DNA of 64,000 nucleotides from Corynebacterium suranareeae (GTDB taxonomy: Bacteria > Actinomycetota > Actinomycetes > Mycobacteriales > Mycobacteriaceae). The DNA is taken from positions 992,001 through 1,056,000 of the forward strand of contig NZ_AP017369.1 of the NCBI RefSeq assembly GCF_002355155.1, written 5' to 3'. This document shows positions 43,101 through 52,545 of the stretch, piece after piece; the stretch's first letter is position 1; every line of letters begins with the position of its first letter. The notes beneath the pieces are model-generated. The model saw nothing but the letters and a program-made list of their open reading frames with translations. It was not told where the DNA came from and did not search any database. Made by a program: the position numbers and the translations under genes.

Positions 43101-46100
43101 CGGTACCGTCCGCGATTCCTTTACCCTGCCTGCATCCCTTCTGACCGCGCACACCGCCGTTACCGGCGCAGCGCTAGAAGAGCACAACGTGGGCACCCCA
43201 GACGTCCTCATGGGCGCATGCTGGCCAGCAATCTACGCCGCACTGGGCACCGGTAAGCTTTCCGACGGCTACCCAGTGATTGAAGGTCTACTCAACGCAG
43301 TTCACCTCGATCACCTCCTTGACCTGCGCATCCCACTCGAGGAGCTGGCAAACGGCCGAACCATCGATGTTGAGGCACGCACCGATTCCATCGAAGAATC
43401 CGCATCCGGCCGCATCGTTACCGTGCGCATCGTTTTAACCACCGAAGGCGAAGTAGCAGCCAAGCTGGTTACCCGCTTTGCTATCCGTGGCCGCATCACC
43501 ACCAACGAAATGGCTGCACCTGCAGACGCTTACGGTGCACGCGATGAAGTTGTCGAGCCAACTCCTCGCTCCTTCATCCGCCAGGCAACCGTGTCTGCAC
43601 CTGCAGACATGACCCCATTCGCCATGGTCTCTGGTGACTACAACCCAATCCACACCTCCGACAATGCTGCAAAGCTTGTTGGACTGGATGCAGCGTTGGT
43701 CCACGGCATGTGGCTGTCTGCTACCGCACAGCACCTTGCAGGACTTGGCTCTGAGGTTATTGGTTGGACCTACTCCATGTACGGCATGGTTCAGCTCAAC
43801 GACGTTGTAGATATCACCGTTGAGCGTGTTGGCCGCGCAGGACTCAAGCCTGCATACGAGGTCACCTGCCGCATCGATGGCAACGTGGTTTCCCGTGGAC
43901 AGGCACTGCTCAAGGCACCTTCTACCGCTTATGTTTACCCAGGCCAGGGCATCCAGGCCAAGGGCATGGGCCAAGGAGACCGCACTGCAAGCGCAGAGGC
44001 TCGCGCTGTGTGGGATCGTGCAGACGCACACACCCGCGCAAACCTGGGCTTCTCCATCCAGCAGGTCATTGATGAAAACCCAGTAGAGCTCAAAGTCGGG
44101 GACACCACCTTCGTACACCCAGCTGGCGTGTTGAACCTCACCCAGTTCACACAGGTCGCGCTCGCCGTGGTTGCCTACGCTCAGACCGAGCGCCTCAAGG
44201 CCGCAGATGCAATCGTCGACGGCTCCCTCTACGCAGGCCACTCCCTAGGCGAGTACACCGCACTGGCATCCTTGGGCAACATCTTCGAACTCGAAGGTGT
44301 CATCGATGTTGTGTTCTCCCGCGGTTCCGCAATGCACTCCCTGGTTCCACGTGATGAAAAGGGTCGTTCCAACTACGGCCTGGCAGCATTCCGTCCAAAC
44401 ATGATCAACGTTGCAGCCACCGAGGTGGAAAACTGGGTTGATCGTGTTGCTGAAGAATCTGGCGAATTCCTGCAGATCGTTAACTACAACGTTGATGGCC
44501 AGCAGTACGCAGTTGCAGGCACCTTGGCTGGACTGAAGGCACTGAAGGAATCTGCTTCTGCAAACCCACGTGCTTACGTGAACATCCCTGGCATTGACGT
44601 GCCATTCCACTCCAGCGTGCTGCGCCCAGGTGTTCCTGCCTTCGCAGAGAAGCTGGATGAGTTGCTGCCAGAAACCATCGACATCGATGCACTTCGCGGC
44701 CGCTACATCCCGAACTTGGTTGCTCGCCCATTCGAGCTCACCCAAGACTTCGTGGATGCCATCCTCGCTGTTGTTCCATCTGAGCGTCTCAAGGACGTCA
44801 AGGTTGAAGACACTGATGAAAACACCCTGGCACGACTGCTGCTCATCGAGCTGTTGTCCTGGCAGTTCGCATCTCCTGTGCGTTGGATCGAAACCCAGGC
44901 GCTGGTCATCGACTCTGTCGATCAGATCATCGAGGTCGGTTTGGCTGCATCGCCAACACTGACCAACCTGGCACTGCGCACCATGGATGTCATTGGCAAG
45001 TCCCGCCCAGTCTTCAACGTTGAGCGCGACCAAGACACCGTTATGCTCAACGATGTCCGCCAGGCTCCTGTTGCTGAGGTAGAAGAAGAGCCAGAAGCAC
45101 CTGCTGCAACTCCGGAAGCTCCTGCAGCAGCTGCTCCAGAAGTTGCTGCCGCTCCAGTAGCCGCCGCAGCTCCTGCACCAGTTGGCAACGCACCTGAACT
45201 GAAGTTCAACGCTGCAAACGCCATCATGGTTCTCTTCGCTGTGCAGAACAAGATCAACATCGATCAGATCACCGCAGCAGATACCTCTGAGACCCTGACC
45301 AACGGTGTATCTTCACGCCGTAACCAGATGCTCATGGATATGTCCACCGAGCTTTCTGTCCCAACCATTGACGGTGCAGCAGATGCTGATGTGGCAACCC
45401 TGCAGGGCCGTGTTGTTACCGCAGCTCCTGGCTACAAGCCTTTCGGACCAGTCCTTTCCGAGACAGTTCGTGCACGTCTGCGCGCACTCACCGGTGCTGC
45501 TGGCCTGAAGACTTCCTACATTGGTGATCGCGTGACCGGCACCTGGGGTCTTCCAGAAAGCTGGATCGCACACGTTGAGGTGGAATTGCTGCTGGGCACC
45601 CGCGAAGGCGAGTCCGTCCGCGGCGGCAACCTGGGTAGCCTGCCAGCTACAGCATCCAGCAAGTCCGATGTCGATGCGCTTATCGACGGCGCCGTGCAAA
45701 ACGTCGCTGCAGCCAACGGCACCAGCGTTTCCATGTCTTCCGGCGGCGCTGCTTCAGGTGGCGGAGTTGTTGACTCCGCAGCACTTGATGCTTACGCATC
45801 CACCGTCACTGGTGAAGAAGGCGTGCTGGCAAATGTTGCTCGCGGCATTCTTTCCCAGCTTGGTCTAGACACCAAGGATGAGGTTGAAGGCGCAGAGATC
45901 GACACCGAACTCTACGACGCTGTCGAGGCAGAACTAGGCACCGGCTGGCTCAAGCTTGTCACACCAGTGTTCTCCGCTGAACGCGCCATCTTGTTCGATG
46001 ACCGTTGGGCTTCCGCACGTGAAGATCTGGCACGTCTGGCAAACGGTGACGATATTGCCGTCGAGCGCTTTGCTGGAACGGGGGAGGTCGTCGTCAAGCA

Positions 46101-49047
46101 AGCTGCATGGTGGGCTGACCACGTTGAAGACACCGCTCTCGCTGCAACCTTAAAGCAGGTTTCCGAGGTGGCTGCGAAGCCAGCCAACGAGCCACACATC
46201 GACGATGTTGCACTGGTTACCGGTGCGGCTCCTGAATCCATTGCCGGTGCTGTAGCAGCTCGCCTGCTGTCCCAGGGTGCAACCGTCATCTTGACTGCAT
46301 CCAATGTGTCCCAGGCGCGTAAGGAATACGCACGCAAGCTTTATGCTGAGCACGCAACTCCAAACGCAAAGCTATGGATTGTTCCAGCGAACATGTCCTC
46401 CTACCGCGATGTCGATGCAGTTATTGATTGGATCGGCAACGAGCAGCGCGTCACCGTTGGCAGCACCGTCACCGTGACCAAGCCAGCTTTGACCCCAACC
46501 CTTGCGTACCCATTCGCAGCTCCATCTGTCTCCGGCTCCCTGGCTGATGCTGGCCCACAGGCAGAAAACCAGGCACGTTTGCTGCTCTGGTCTGTAGAGC
46601 GCACCATCGCAGGTCTTGCAGATCTTGCATCCCGCGGTGTCGATGGACGCGTCCACGTTGTACTTCCAGGTTCCCCGAACCGCGGAATGTTCGGCGGCGA
46701 CGGAGCATACGGTGAGGTCAAGGCAGCATTCGACGCCATCCTTGCCAAGTGGGGATCTGAGACCGGCTGGCCACAGTTTGTCACCCTTGCTCAAGCTCGT
46801 ATCGGCTGGGTTGCAGGAACCGGACTCATGGGCCGCAACGACGTGCTGATCCCTGCCGCTGAAAAGCTGGGCATCCACGTGTACACCCCTGAAGAGATCT
46901 CCACTGAATTGGTTGGACTTAGCTCCGCTGAATCTCGTGAAAAGGCTCTGCAAGCACCGATCGATTACGATCTGACCGGTGGACTGTCCGGTGGCGTATC
47001 CATCGCAGAACTGGCAGCATCCCTGGAGGCTGACGCAGCAGAAACCACCGTTTCTGCCGAAGACACCATCAAGGCGCTGCCTTCACCTAAGCACCCAGAG
47101 CAGCCAGTTGGCGCTCCAGTTGGTGAGGTAAAGACAGACCTTGACGACATGGTTGTCCTCGTCGGTGTCGGTGAAGTGTCCTCATGGGGCTCCGGACGTA
47201 CCCGCTTCGAAGCTGAATACGGCATCCAGCGCGATGGCTCCGTTGAGCTGACCGCAGCAGGCGTTCTTGAGCTAGCTTGGATGATGGGTCTGATCTCCTG
47301 GAGCGAGGATCCAAAGCCAGCCTGGTACGACGCTGACGGCACCGAAGTGCCAGAAGAAGAGATCTACGAGCGCTTCCGCGACGAAGTCATCGCACGATGC
47401 GGCATCCGTGAGCTTGTCGACGACGCCTTCCTCGTCGACGGCGGCTCCCTCGACGCAGCTGAAGTCTTCCTAGACCGCGACATCTCCTTCACCGTTACCT
47501 CCGCTGAAGAAGCTCAGGCCTACGTTGATGCAGATGCAACCGTGACCGTCGAAGAAGCAGACGGCGAATGGATCGTGACCAAGAAGAAGGGCTCCACCTC
47601 CTTCGTGCCACGCAAGGCAACCCTGACCCGCTCCGTAGCAGGCCAGCTGCCAACCGACTTCGACCCAGCCAAGTGGGGCATCCCAGCCTCCATGATCGAT
47701 GCGCTCGACAACATCGCAGCATGGAACCTGGTTACCGCAGTCGACGCATTCCTGTCCTCAGGCTTCAGCCCAGCAGAACTCCTGCAGTCCATCCACCCAG
47801 CTGATGTGTCCTCCACACAGGGCACCGGTATCGGTGGCATGCAGTCCCTGCGCAAGCTGTTCGTCAACCGCTTCCTCGGCCAGGATCGTCCATCAGACAT
47901 CCTCCAGGAGACCCTGCCAAACGTTGTGGCTGCACACACCATGCAGTCCTACGTCGGTGGCTACGGTCAGATGATCCACCCAGTGGCAGCATGTGCAACC
48001 GCAGCTGTCTCCGTGGAAGAAGGCGTGGACAAGATCCTCCTCAACAAGGCAGACTTCGTTGTCGCCGGTGGTATCGATGACATCCAGGTTGAATCCCTGA
48101 CCGGCTTCGGTGACATGAACGCCACCGCAGACACCCAGGCAATGCTGGACAAGGGCATCGACCCACGCTTCATCTCCCGCGCAAACGATCGTCGCCGCGC
48201 AGGCTTCCTCGAAGCAGCAGGTGGCGGAACCGTCCTTCTGGCTCGTGCATCCGTTGCCGCTGAACTGGGACTCCCAGTCTTGGCAGTTGTTGCACACGCA
48301 CAGTCCTACGCCGATGGTGCTCACACCTCCATCCCAGCACCAGGACTTGGCGCACTGGGTGCAGCACGTGGTGGCAAGAAGTCCGTACTTGCCCGCGAAC
48401 TAAACAACCTGGGCCTAACCCCAGATGATGTTCGCGTGGTCTCCAAGCACGACACCTCCACCAACGCCAACGATCCAAACGAGTCTGAGCTGCACAACCT
48501 GCTGTGGAAGACCATTGGTCGCGACACCGACAACCCAATGTTCGTTGTCTCCCAGAAGTCCCTTACCGGACACTCAAAGGGTGGCGCAGCGCTCTTCCAG
48601 ATCGGTGGACTTGTATCCATCCTGGAAACCGGCAAGCTGCCTCAAAACGCATCACTTGACTGCGTTGACCCAGAGATGGAAGCAAAGGGCGAAAACTTCG
48701 TCTGGCTGCGCAAACCACTGGATCTTGGAGCAGGCTCCATCAAGGCTGGTGTGCTGACCTCCCTCGGATTCGGCCACGTAGCAGCAGTTGTTGTCCTTGC
48801 AACCAGCGGCATCTTCGAGCAGGCAATGCGCAACGCAGGCCTTGACGTTGATGCATGGCGTGTACGCGCAACCCAGCGCCTACGTGCCGGTGCAAACCGC
48901 CTGGAAGCAGGCATGGTTGGTCGAGCACCACTGTTCGAGCAGGTCGACGGACGTCGTCTGCCAGAACACGGCGCTCACCAAGCAGAGATCAACTTGCTTA
49001 TCGACGCTGACGCTCGCCTCGGTGCTAACGGCATCTACCAGAGCTAA
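40138..49047 (+). CDS. fasB: Type I multifunctional fatty acid synthase (FAS-I)
   Basis: 2969 residues, the largest gene here. Domains in bacterial FAS-I order: acetyltransferase (GHSQG, Ser124), enoyl reductase (ILAGMTPTTVDPEIVAAA, about 369-386), MaoC-like dehydratase (MVSGDYNPIH, about 1163), malonyl/palmitoyl transferase (GHSLGE, Ser1369), an Ala/Pro/Glu-rich linker (about 1645-1680), ACP (phosphopantetheine Ser in NGVSSRRNQ, 1722-1730), ketoreductase (ALVTGAAPESIAGA, about 2025) and ketosynthase (Cys2619 in AACATA, His2771 and His2812). No phosphopantetheinyl transferase domain. Corynebacteria carry two FAS-I; length and neighbourhood fit FasB (FAS-IB). GTG start with TTAGGAGCT upstream. 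Confidence 0.95.
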   Translation: MSISSLTPLHSFKEPAILYAGQASAWQQVIADSSEDHITASHLRELLSRSRAKTAPFARQITSIVPGSLARLEELTREDAQIGADIDAQPAVSIPGILLGQIAATRQLRDLGLDVTAATRLGHSQGILGVEAVDNEEDVLAFAVLLGAAASQFAGKGAHMLSVRGLTREIIQDTIAGVDGVEVSLRNARVHFVVSGKPEALKKAAAALQRAADAYNEDINEKRKGGSLAEPKFDYLDVAIPFHHSSMQDAADLAVEWATTCGLNVDARALAEAILVNPADWVEQIANLKADYVLSLDAGVSRFTAPLLDGRGISLVPAFSAAERDNLARPGFQVPTAEDWSEFAPKLVKLPNGEHKVLTGFSRLTGYSPIILAGMTPTTVDPEIVAAAANAGHWAEMAGGGQYSEEVFTKNKEKLVSLLKVGRSAQFNSMFFDRYMWNLQFGAQRIVSKARATGTSINGVVVSAGIPEVEEATELINDLNADGFPYVAFKPGTVDQIRATLKIADANPDTKIIIQIEDGHAGGHHSWVNLDDLLLTTYAELRSRKNVVVMIGGGIGTPAKAAYYLTGEWSTDLGFPAMPVDGILVGTAAMATKEATTSPQVKQALVDTPGVDPQDAGGWVGRGEARGGVTSGLSHLHADMYELDNDSAAASRLISSIDSDDYADHRDELIEAINKTAKPFFGEVEEMTYAEWIERWVELAYPTQDPTWDDRFFDLVHRIEARLNEAEHGAITTLFPDLKSVENEEEAVDKLLAAYPQAREIKVSARDAAWFIGLCRKHHKPMPWVPAIDADLARWWGLDTLWQSQNERYGANAVRVIPGPVSVAGIDRVDEPVAELLGRFEAACVEALDGEAEEIFARLNESKSEREFLLATPHIVWHGNLIDNPAHVLNEGAFELIEEDGYWVIRILADSYFDDLPVEQRPYLVQHVDIPVELGDAVSTGGSPVVSREKLPESVFALLAGVAGVGSVSAAGDEIKALPEAVEDGTPFGTVRDSFTLPASLLTAHTAVTGAALEEHNVGTPDVLMGACWPAIYAALGTGKLSDGYPVIEGLLNAVHLDHLLDLRIPLEELANGRTIDVEARTDSIEESASGRIVTVRIVLTTEGEVAAKLVTRFAIRGRITTNEMAAPADAYGARDEVVEPTPRSFIRQATVSAPADMTPFAMVSGDYNPIHTSDNAAKLVGLDAALVHGMWLSATAQHLAGLGSEVIGWTYSMYGMVQLNDVVDITVERVGRAGLKPAYEVTCRIDGNVVSRGQALLKAPSTAYVYPGQGIQAKGMGQGDRTASAEARAVWDRADAHTRANLGFSIQQVIDENPVELKVGDTTFVHPAGVLNLTQFTQVALAVVAYAQTERLKAADAIVDGSLYAGHSLGEYTALASLGNIFELEGVIDVVFSRGSAMHSLVPRDEKGRSNYGLAAFRPNMINVAATEVENWVDRVAEESGEFLQIVNYNVDGQQYAVAGTLAGLKALKESASANPRAYVNIPGIDVPFHSSVLRPGVPAFAEKLDELLPETIDIDALRGRYIPNLVARPFELTQDFVDAILAVVPSERLKDVKVEDTDENTLARLLLIELLSWQFASPVRWIETQALVIDSVDQIIEVGLAASPTLTNLALRTMDVIGKSRPVFNVERDQDTVMLNDVRQAPVAEVEEEPEAPAATPEAPAAAAPEVAAAPVAAAAPAPVGNAPELKFNAANAIMVLFAVQNKINIDQITAADTSETLTNGVSSRRNQMLMDMSTELSVPTIDGAADADVATLQGRVVTAAPGYKPFGPVLSETVRARLRALTGAAGLKTSYIGDRVTGTWGLPESWIAHVEVELLLGTREGESVRGGNLGSLPATASSKSDVDALIDGAVQNVAAANGTSVSMSSGGAASGGGVVDSAALDAYASTVTGEEGVLANVARGILSQLGLDTKDEVEGAEIDTELYDAVEAELGTGWLKLVTPVFSAERAILFDDRWASAREDLARLANGDDIAVERFAGTGEVVVKQAAWWADHVEDTALAATLKQVSEVAAKPANEPHIDDVALVTGAAPESIAGAVAARLLSQGATVILTASNVSQARKEYARKLYAEHATPNAKLWIVPANMSSYRDVDAVIDWIGNEQRVTVGSTVTVTKPALTPTLAYPFAAPSVSGSLADAGPQAENQARLLLWSVERTIAGLADLASRGVDGRVHVVLPGSPNRGMFGGDGAYGEVKAAFDAILAKWGSETGWPQFVTLAQARIGWVAGTGLMGRNDVLIPAAEKLGIHVYTPEEISTELVGLSSAESREKALQAPIDYDLTGGLSGGVSIAELAASLEADAAETTVSAEDTIKALPSPKHPEQPVGAPVGEVKTDLDDMVVLVGVGEVSSWGSGRTRFEAEYGIQRDGSVELTAAGVLELAWMMGLISWSEDPKPAWYDADGTEVPEEEIYERFRDEVIARCGIRELVDDAFLVDGGSLDAAEVFLDRDISFTVTSAEEAQAYVDADATVTVEEADGEWIVTKKKGSTSFVPRKATLTRSVAGQLPTDFDPAKWGIPASMIDALDNIAAWNLVTAVDAFLSSGFSPAELLQSIHPADVSSTQGTGIGGMQSLRKLFVNRFLGQDRPSDILQETLPNVVAAHTMQSYVGGYGQMIHPVAACATAAVSVEEGVDKILLNKADFVVAGGIDDIQVESLTGFGDMNATADTQAMLDKGIDPRFISRANDRRRAGFLEAAGGGTVLLARASVAAELGLPVLAVVAHAQSYADGAHTSIPAPGLGALGAARGGKKSVLARELNNLGLTPDDVRVVSKHDTSTNANDPNESELHNLLWKTIGRDTDNPMFVVSQKSLTGHSKGGAALFQIGGLVSILETGKLPQNASLDCVDPEMEAKGENFVWLRKPLDLGAGSIKAGVLTSLGFGHVAAVVVLATSGIFEQAMRNAGLDVDAWRVRATQRLRAGANRLEAGMVGRAPLFEQVDGRRLPEHGAHQAEINLLIDADARLGANGIYQS

Positions 49048-49056
49048 ACGCTAGAT

Positions 49057-49097
49057 AAAAAAGGCTGTATTCCCTTGACGGGAATGCAGCCTTTTTT
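49057..49097. terminator. Bidirectional terminator between fasB and the MetX-like gene
   Basis: Eighteen-base-pair stem AAAAAAGGCTGTATTCCC with its complement (one wobble), loop TTGAC; A- and T-tracts on both sides. Confidence 0.88.
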
Positions 49098-49106
49098 AGT
49101 CGGGTT

Positions 49107-50159
49107 TTAGATGGGTTCAAACAGCTCTTTCAGGTGCTTATCAACCTGCGGGATGTAATTTTCTGAAAGGTTAAACAGTCCTAGGTGTCCGCCGATGTCT
49201 TCAATCACTCGAAGCTCACTGCCGGGGATAAGTTCTTGCTCAGCAGCGCAGTCACGGACAGGGAAGAACATATCCTCACTAATCGGCATGACGAAGGTCT
49301 TTGCCTTCACTCGGCCTAAAGCTGCCGCAAGGTCGCCATCAGTATGACGTGAGACATCGCCACGCTGCCACTTCCACGCATTGTGCAAAAGCGTGTTGGG
49401 ATCCATTGACATAAACAGCGGATCCAAGAAGTCTGCAAGCACAGATTCTTTAGTTTCTAACCCAAGGCGACGCCACGCCTCCTGCTTCCAAAACTCCGTC
49501 GAAAAGCCCATTACCGCCCACAGATGTGACTGACGACGAAGCCCATCCGCCACCTCAGTATGCGAAGAATATTCACCACCGTTAAACCCTGGATCGGCCT
49601 CGATGGTCTCATTCAAGGTTTGGGTGAAAAGGAAATCATGCGGAGTATTCTTTGCCGTTCCTGCAATCGGTGCAGCGCGGTGAACTTTGTCTGGGAAACG
49701 CACAATCCACTCATAGGTTTGTTGCGCACCCATTGAACCACCCACGACAGCAAAGAGCTCGGTGATGCCAAACTCTTGGCGAAGAAGCCTCTCTTGAGCC
49801 ACGACATCATCACCAATGCGCACCTTGGGGAACTTAGACATCGAAATGCTGGTATCAGTTGTATTGGCAGGGGAGACCGACAAACCATTACCGATTTGGT
49901 TGATGGAGATAATGAAATACTTTGATGGATCTAAAGCATGATCGGTGCCAATGTACTGCTGGAACCACGTCTGGTGAGTTCCCGAGTACCACGTCGGAAT
50001 AAGAATGGCGTTCGACTTATCCTCATTAAGCGTTCCGGCTGTCGCAAAAGCCAACCAGCAATCATCGATCACACCCCCTTCTTCTAGTTCCAGCCGTCCA
50101 ATGGATGCTGTTTCGTATGGGCCCTGTACCTCTGCGGTGTAAAAACTGTTGTCGAGCAT
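49107..50159 (-). CDS. Alpha/beta-hydrolase of the homoserine O-acetyltransferase (MetX) family
   Basis: 350 residues. Nucleophile elbow GGSMGAQQ (Ser about 144), later Asp in PISEDMFFPV and His in DIGGHLGLFN make a catalytic triad. MetX hallmarks such as NAILIPTWYSGTHQTWFQQYIG and GNGLSVSP are modified from true MetX (GGSMGG, GG...SSGP), so it may act on another alcohol or be a hydrolase. The ATG is preceded by TTTAAGGAGTTTG. It borders the accessory island. Confidence 0.8.
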   Translation of the reverse strand: MLDNSFYTAEVQGPYETASIGRLELEEGGVIDDCWLAFATAGTLNEDKSNAILIPTWYSGTHQTWFQQYIGTDHALDPSKYFIISINQIGNGLSVSPANTTDTSISMSKFPKVRIGDDVVAQERLLRQEFGITELFAVVGGSMGAQQTYEWIVRFPDKVHRAAPIAGTAKNTPHDFLFTQTLNETIEADPGFNGGEYSSHTEVADGLRRQSHLWAVMGFSTEFWKQEAWRRLGLETKESVLADFLDPLFMSMDPNTLLHNAWKWQRGDVSRHTDGDLAAALGRVKAKTFVMPISEDMFFPVRDCAAEQELIPGSELRVIEDIGGHLGLFNLSENYIPQVDKHLKELFEPI

Positions 50160-50594
50160 GCAAACTCCTTAAAAATAAGGGATCTAAGTCACACTTAGTG
50201 GTGACGCCAATCTACATAACAGTTTTTATTGATTCAAGTGTGCGAAGTATTTTTCCAGGGCGAAGCTGACTCTAGTTTGGGGCTAAATTCTCAGAAAAAT
50301 CCCATGAACAGCTTTAGGGCTAATGTCTGGGCATTTTGTTCAAGGTGGTCAAGTTTTACGTTGCTAGAAATTGGAGAATAGCAGGTGAGTTGTAAAAAAT
50401 TCACGCCATTATACCTGACCTTGAGGGTCGATTAGATGTCTTGAGAATGAGTGGCTCTAAAATCCGCTAACCCCTTATCATTTTCCGACATTTATGGAAG
50501 GACAAGCTGTGTCATTTCGGGTGGAGGCTCTTATGGCACGGTTTGAGGTGAGGGGTGACCAGGCTCGAAGATCCACTGGCGTTGTCTGTGCAAG
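50160..50594. other. Left flank of the accessory island
   Basis: 435 bases with no supported gene. A 21-codon frame at 50534-50599 (MARFEVRGDQARRSTG...) may be a gene fragment but has no independent support. I did not find a repeat of the tRNA-Arg 3' end here. Confidence 0.5.
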
Positions 50595-51080
50595 CTAATG
50601 GCACGAGCTAGAAGTAAATGAGAAATAATGTCCAAAAATTCGGTTAATTAAGTTTTGAGGATCACGCAATGACGTTGCGAGACGATCAATTGAACTAACA
50701 ACTAGCTGGTCGCCAGCACGTAGGTAGTCGATGCAGTCTTCTAGCCCTTGGCGCTCAGCTCGTGAACGAGCAGAGATTTTGTCCTGAAACTCGCGGTCAA
50801 CCGGTCCGATTGCTTCTCGCTGGCGTGCGAGATTCTGTTCTGCTGTGGAGACTCGAATATAGGACACCCTCTGTCCTGTGTGCTGCGTGCTTTTAGCAGA
50901 AGATTTTGGTGTTTGAGTCTTTGCAGCAGGGGCTGCTTGGTCAGTTTTCTCTTTCGGCCATGCTTCACCAGCGTCGAAGAGAACTTGATCCGGAGGGAAG
51001 TCTTCTACGTTGCTCCATTGACCACCGCCTTCATACAGTCTTGCCTTGATGACATGCTTACGGACTCTGTGCACGCTCAA
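50595..51080 (-). CDS. Truncated serine recombinase (resolvase N-terminal domain) with a foreign N-terminal part
   Basis: 161 residues. Residues ~70-146 are a resolvase catalytic domain: VSYIRVSTAEQNLARQ with the nucleophile Ser, GLEDCIDYLRAGDQLVVSSIDRLATSL. The C-terminal helix-turn-helix and rest of the domain are missing; it ends abruptly in FGHYFSFTSSSCH. Residues 1-65 (EGGGQWSNVEDFPPDQVLFDAGEAWP...) are unrelated to resolvases, so the gene looks like a fusion or a degenerate remnant. TTG 51080 or GTG 51074 start, no clear ribosome site. Recombination activity unlikely without a DNA-binding domain. Confidence 0.65.
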   Translation of the reverse strand: MSVHRVRKHVIKARLYEGGGQWSNVEDFPPDQVLFDAGEAWPKEKTDQAAPAAKTQTPKSSAKSTQHTGQRVSYIRVSTAEQNLARQREAIGPVDREFQDKISARSRAERQGLEDCIDYLRAGDQLVVSSIDRLATSLRDPQNLINRIFGHYFSFTSSSCH

Positions 51081-51083
51081 GAA

Positions 51084-51326
51084 TCAGTTAGGCTGTTTCC
51101 CGAACGTTAGCCACGTCGCCGCATCGGGTGTGCGTTGATATTTCTCCCAGAGTTTGCCATTGTCATCGAGCACAGATGCTGAATCGACGAGTTTTGCGGT
51201 GGGGTCCCACGTCTGACCATTATCGGTGGAGAAACTCACTCGGGTGTTTTTGGGTCCTTTGCGGATGATGAGGGCACGGTGTGTGGGCTGTCCGTGCGAC
51301 CCCAGTAATGTTCCGTAGCGCTTCAT
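51084..51326 (-). CDS. Small hypothetical protein with a BNR/Asp-box-like motif
   Basis: 80 residues. FSTDNGQTWDP fits the Asp-box pattern S-x-D-x-G-x-T-W, which usually sits in beta-propellers, but a single copy in 80 residues is not a propeller. It lies three bases upstream of the recombinase fragment and in the same direction, and both proteins share Gly-Gln-Trp stretches. Function unknown; may be a remnant. Confidence 0.45.
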   Translation of the reverse strand: MKRYGTLLGSHGQPTHRALIIRKGPKNTRVSFSTDNGQTWDPTAKLVDSASVLDDNGKLWEKYQRTPDAATWLTFGKQPN

Positions 51327-51533
51327 AGTTCACTGTCTCGTTAGGGTTAATAAGATATGGATACAATGTATCAAAATTAGGCTTTAGGGCATGGTGAGAC
51401 AGTAGTTGCTGGATCGGACTGCCTGTCTCACATGGGTATACCCCAGAGCAGCAGTGGGACGGACCCTAAACAATGCAGTCGTGGTAACCCCAAAACACCT
51501 GTTTCTCGGCAGATGGGGGCACCCCTCTAGGGC

Positions 51534-51800
51534 ATGACGCAACACAATTCGTCTCCCGGTGACCTCCTGATTGGGTACTGCCGAGTCTCCACTGCCGCCC
51601 AGAACCCGGATCGCCAACTGGAGACCAGCGGACCGGTCGACCGTGTCTTCATTGATAAGGCCTCCGGCAAGAGCGGCGCACCACGCCGAGGACTCGAGGA
51701 TTGCACCGACTGCCCCCGCGATGGCGACGAACCTCGGGTTACCTCGATGGGCCGGCTCGCCCACTCCCTGATTGATCTTCGCCAGCTAGTGGCGGCGCCT
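51534..51800 (+). pseudogene. Remnant of a second serine recombinase
   Basis: MTQHNSSPGDLLIGYCRVSTAAQNPDRQ then GPVDRVFIDKASGKSGAPRRGLEDC is a resolvase N-terminal domain with the nucleophile Ser in CRVST. Similarity fades near residue 90 (DLRQLVAA), where the opposite-strand zinc-ribbon gene begins, and conserved residues are already altered (CTDCPRDGDEPRVTSMGRLAHSL). The frame stays open to 51983 but that tail is shadow of the minus-strand gene. It is homologous to, and divergent from, the fragment at 50595-51080. Confidence 0.65.
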
Positions 51801-52303
51801 GCTGGAGCTAGGTATTCCGCCGTGCTTTGCGCGGACCGAAGTGCCGGTGTCAGGCACATCAAAGTCCTGAATGCTTGTCGGCTCGAAGGGATCGGCCATG
51901 GCATAGCGCTCGATGCGTCGCTGCCAACTGCGATCTTCCCGTCTGGCCCGGCGGGTGCTCCCAGTTTTCCTGCCGGACTTTGACTCTGACCGGGTGGGTT
52001 TAGAGGATTTTCTATGTGGCGTGTACTGCTGCGGTGCGTGCTGGTGGGCCTTGTCCGCCAGAGTCAGGCGGGGCTTAGCGGGACGGGGGTTACTGCTGGA
52101 AGGATTTTTCAGCTCCGTCCCATCCGGGAACACAAAGGCGACACCGTCATATGAGGGACGACACCACTGATCGCCCTTTTTCCGGGGTGCTGTGCAAACG
52201 CTCGGAGGTCAGCAAGAAATTGGACCTTCTTACCGCATTCATGGCAATAGGCACGACCTTTTTTCACGAAGGTTCTTCTGCGGATCCCGGGCCCTAGAGA
52301 CAT
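51786..52303 (-). pseudogene. Zinc-ribbon hypothetical protein split by a one-base frameshift
   Basis: The first frame (52303 down to 52181) gives MSLGPGIRRRTFVKKGRAYCHECGKK... and then breaks at a run of five A on the minus strand (52177-52181). Adding one A restores HPGKKGDQWCRPSYDGVAFVFPDGTELKN, continuous with the long frame ending at 51786 (about 172 residues in all). The repaired protein has C-x2-C-x15-H-x8-C-x-P-x2-D-G, exactly the spacing of the intact protein at 57769-58176. The tail is basic (SRRRH end, RRARREDRSWQRR). Could also be a sequencing error in the homopolymer. Confidence 0.7.
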
Positions 52304-52545
52304 AGATCAAACTATAAGAAATATTGACATCTCTCGCACAGTTTATATTTACATTCCTCTCTAAGTGTGGCTCTTTATCTAGAATTTCTACGCCAAGACT
52401 ATCTCCGCCCTCCAGCTCCCCCGGCAATCCGGGAGGCCACCGTTGCTCCCCTAAAGGGCCTGAGTGTGACTCGAACGGCGGACTCTAATGGCCAACACAG
52501 AGCTTTCTGCCGCAAAGAAGCATTGCTTTCTGACATGATTGACTC

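Noticed and set aside
41158..48324. Long antisense frames inside fasB
   Set aside because: Shadows of the high-GC codon pattern of fasB, with no motifs or start signals.
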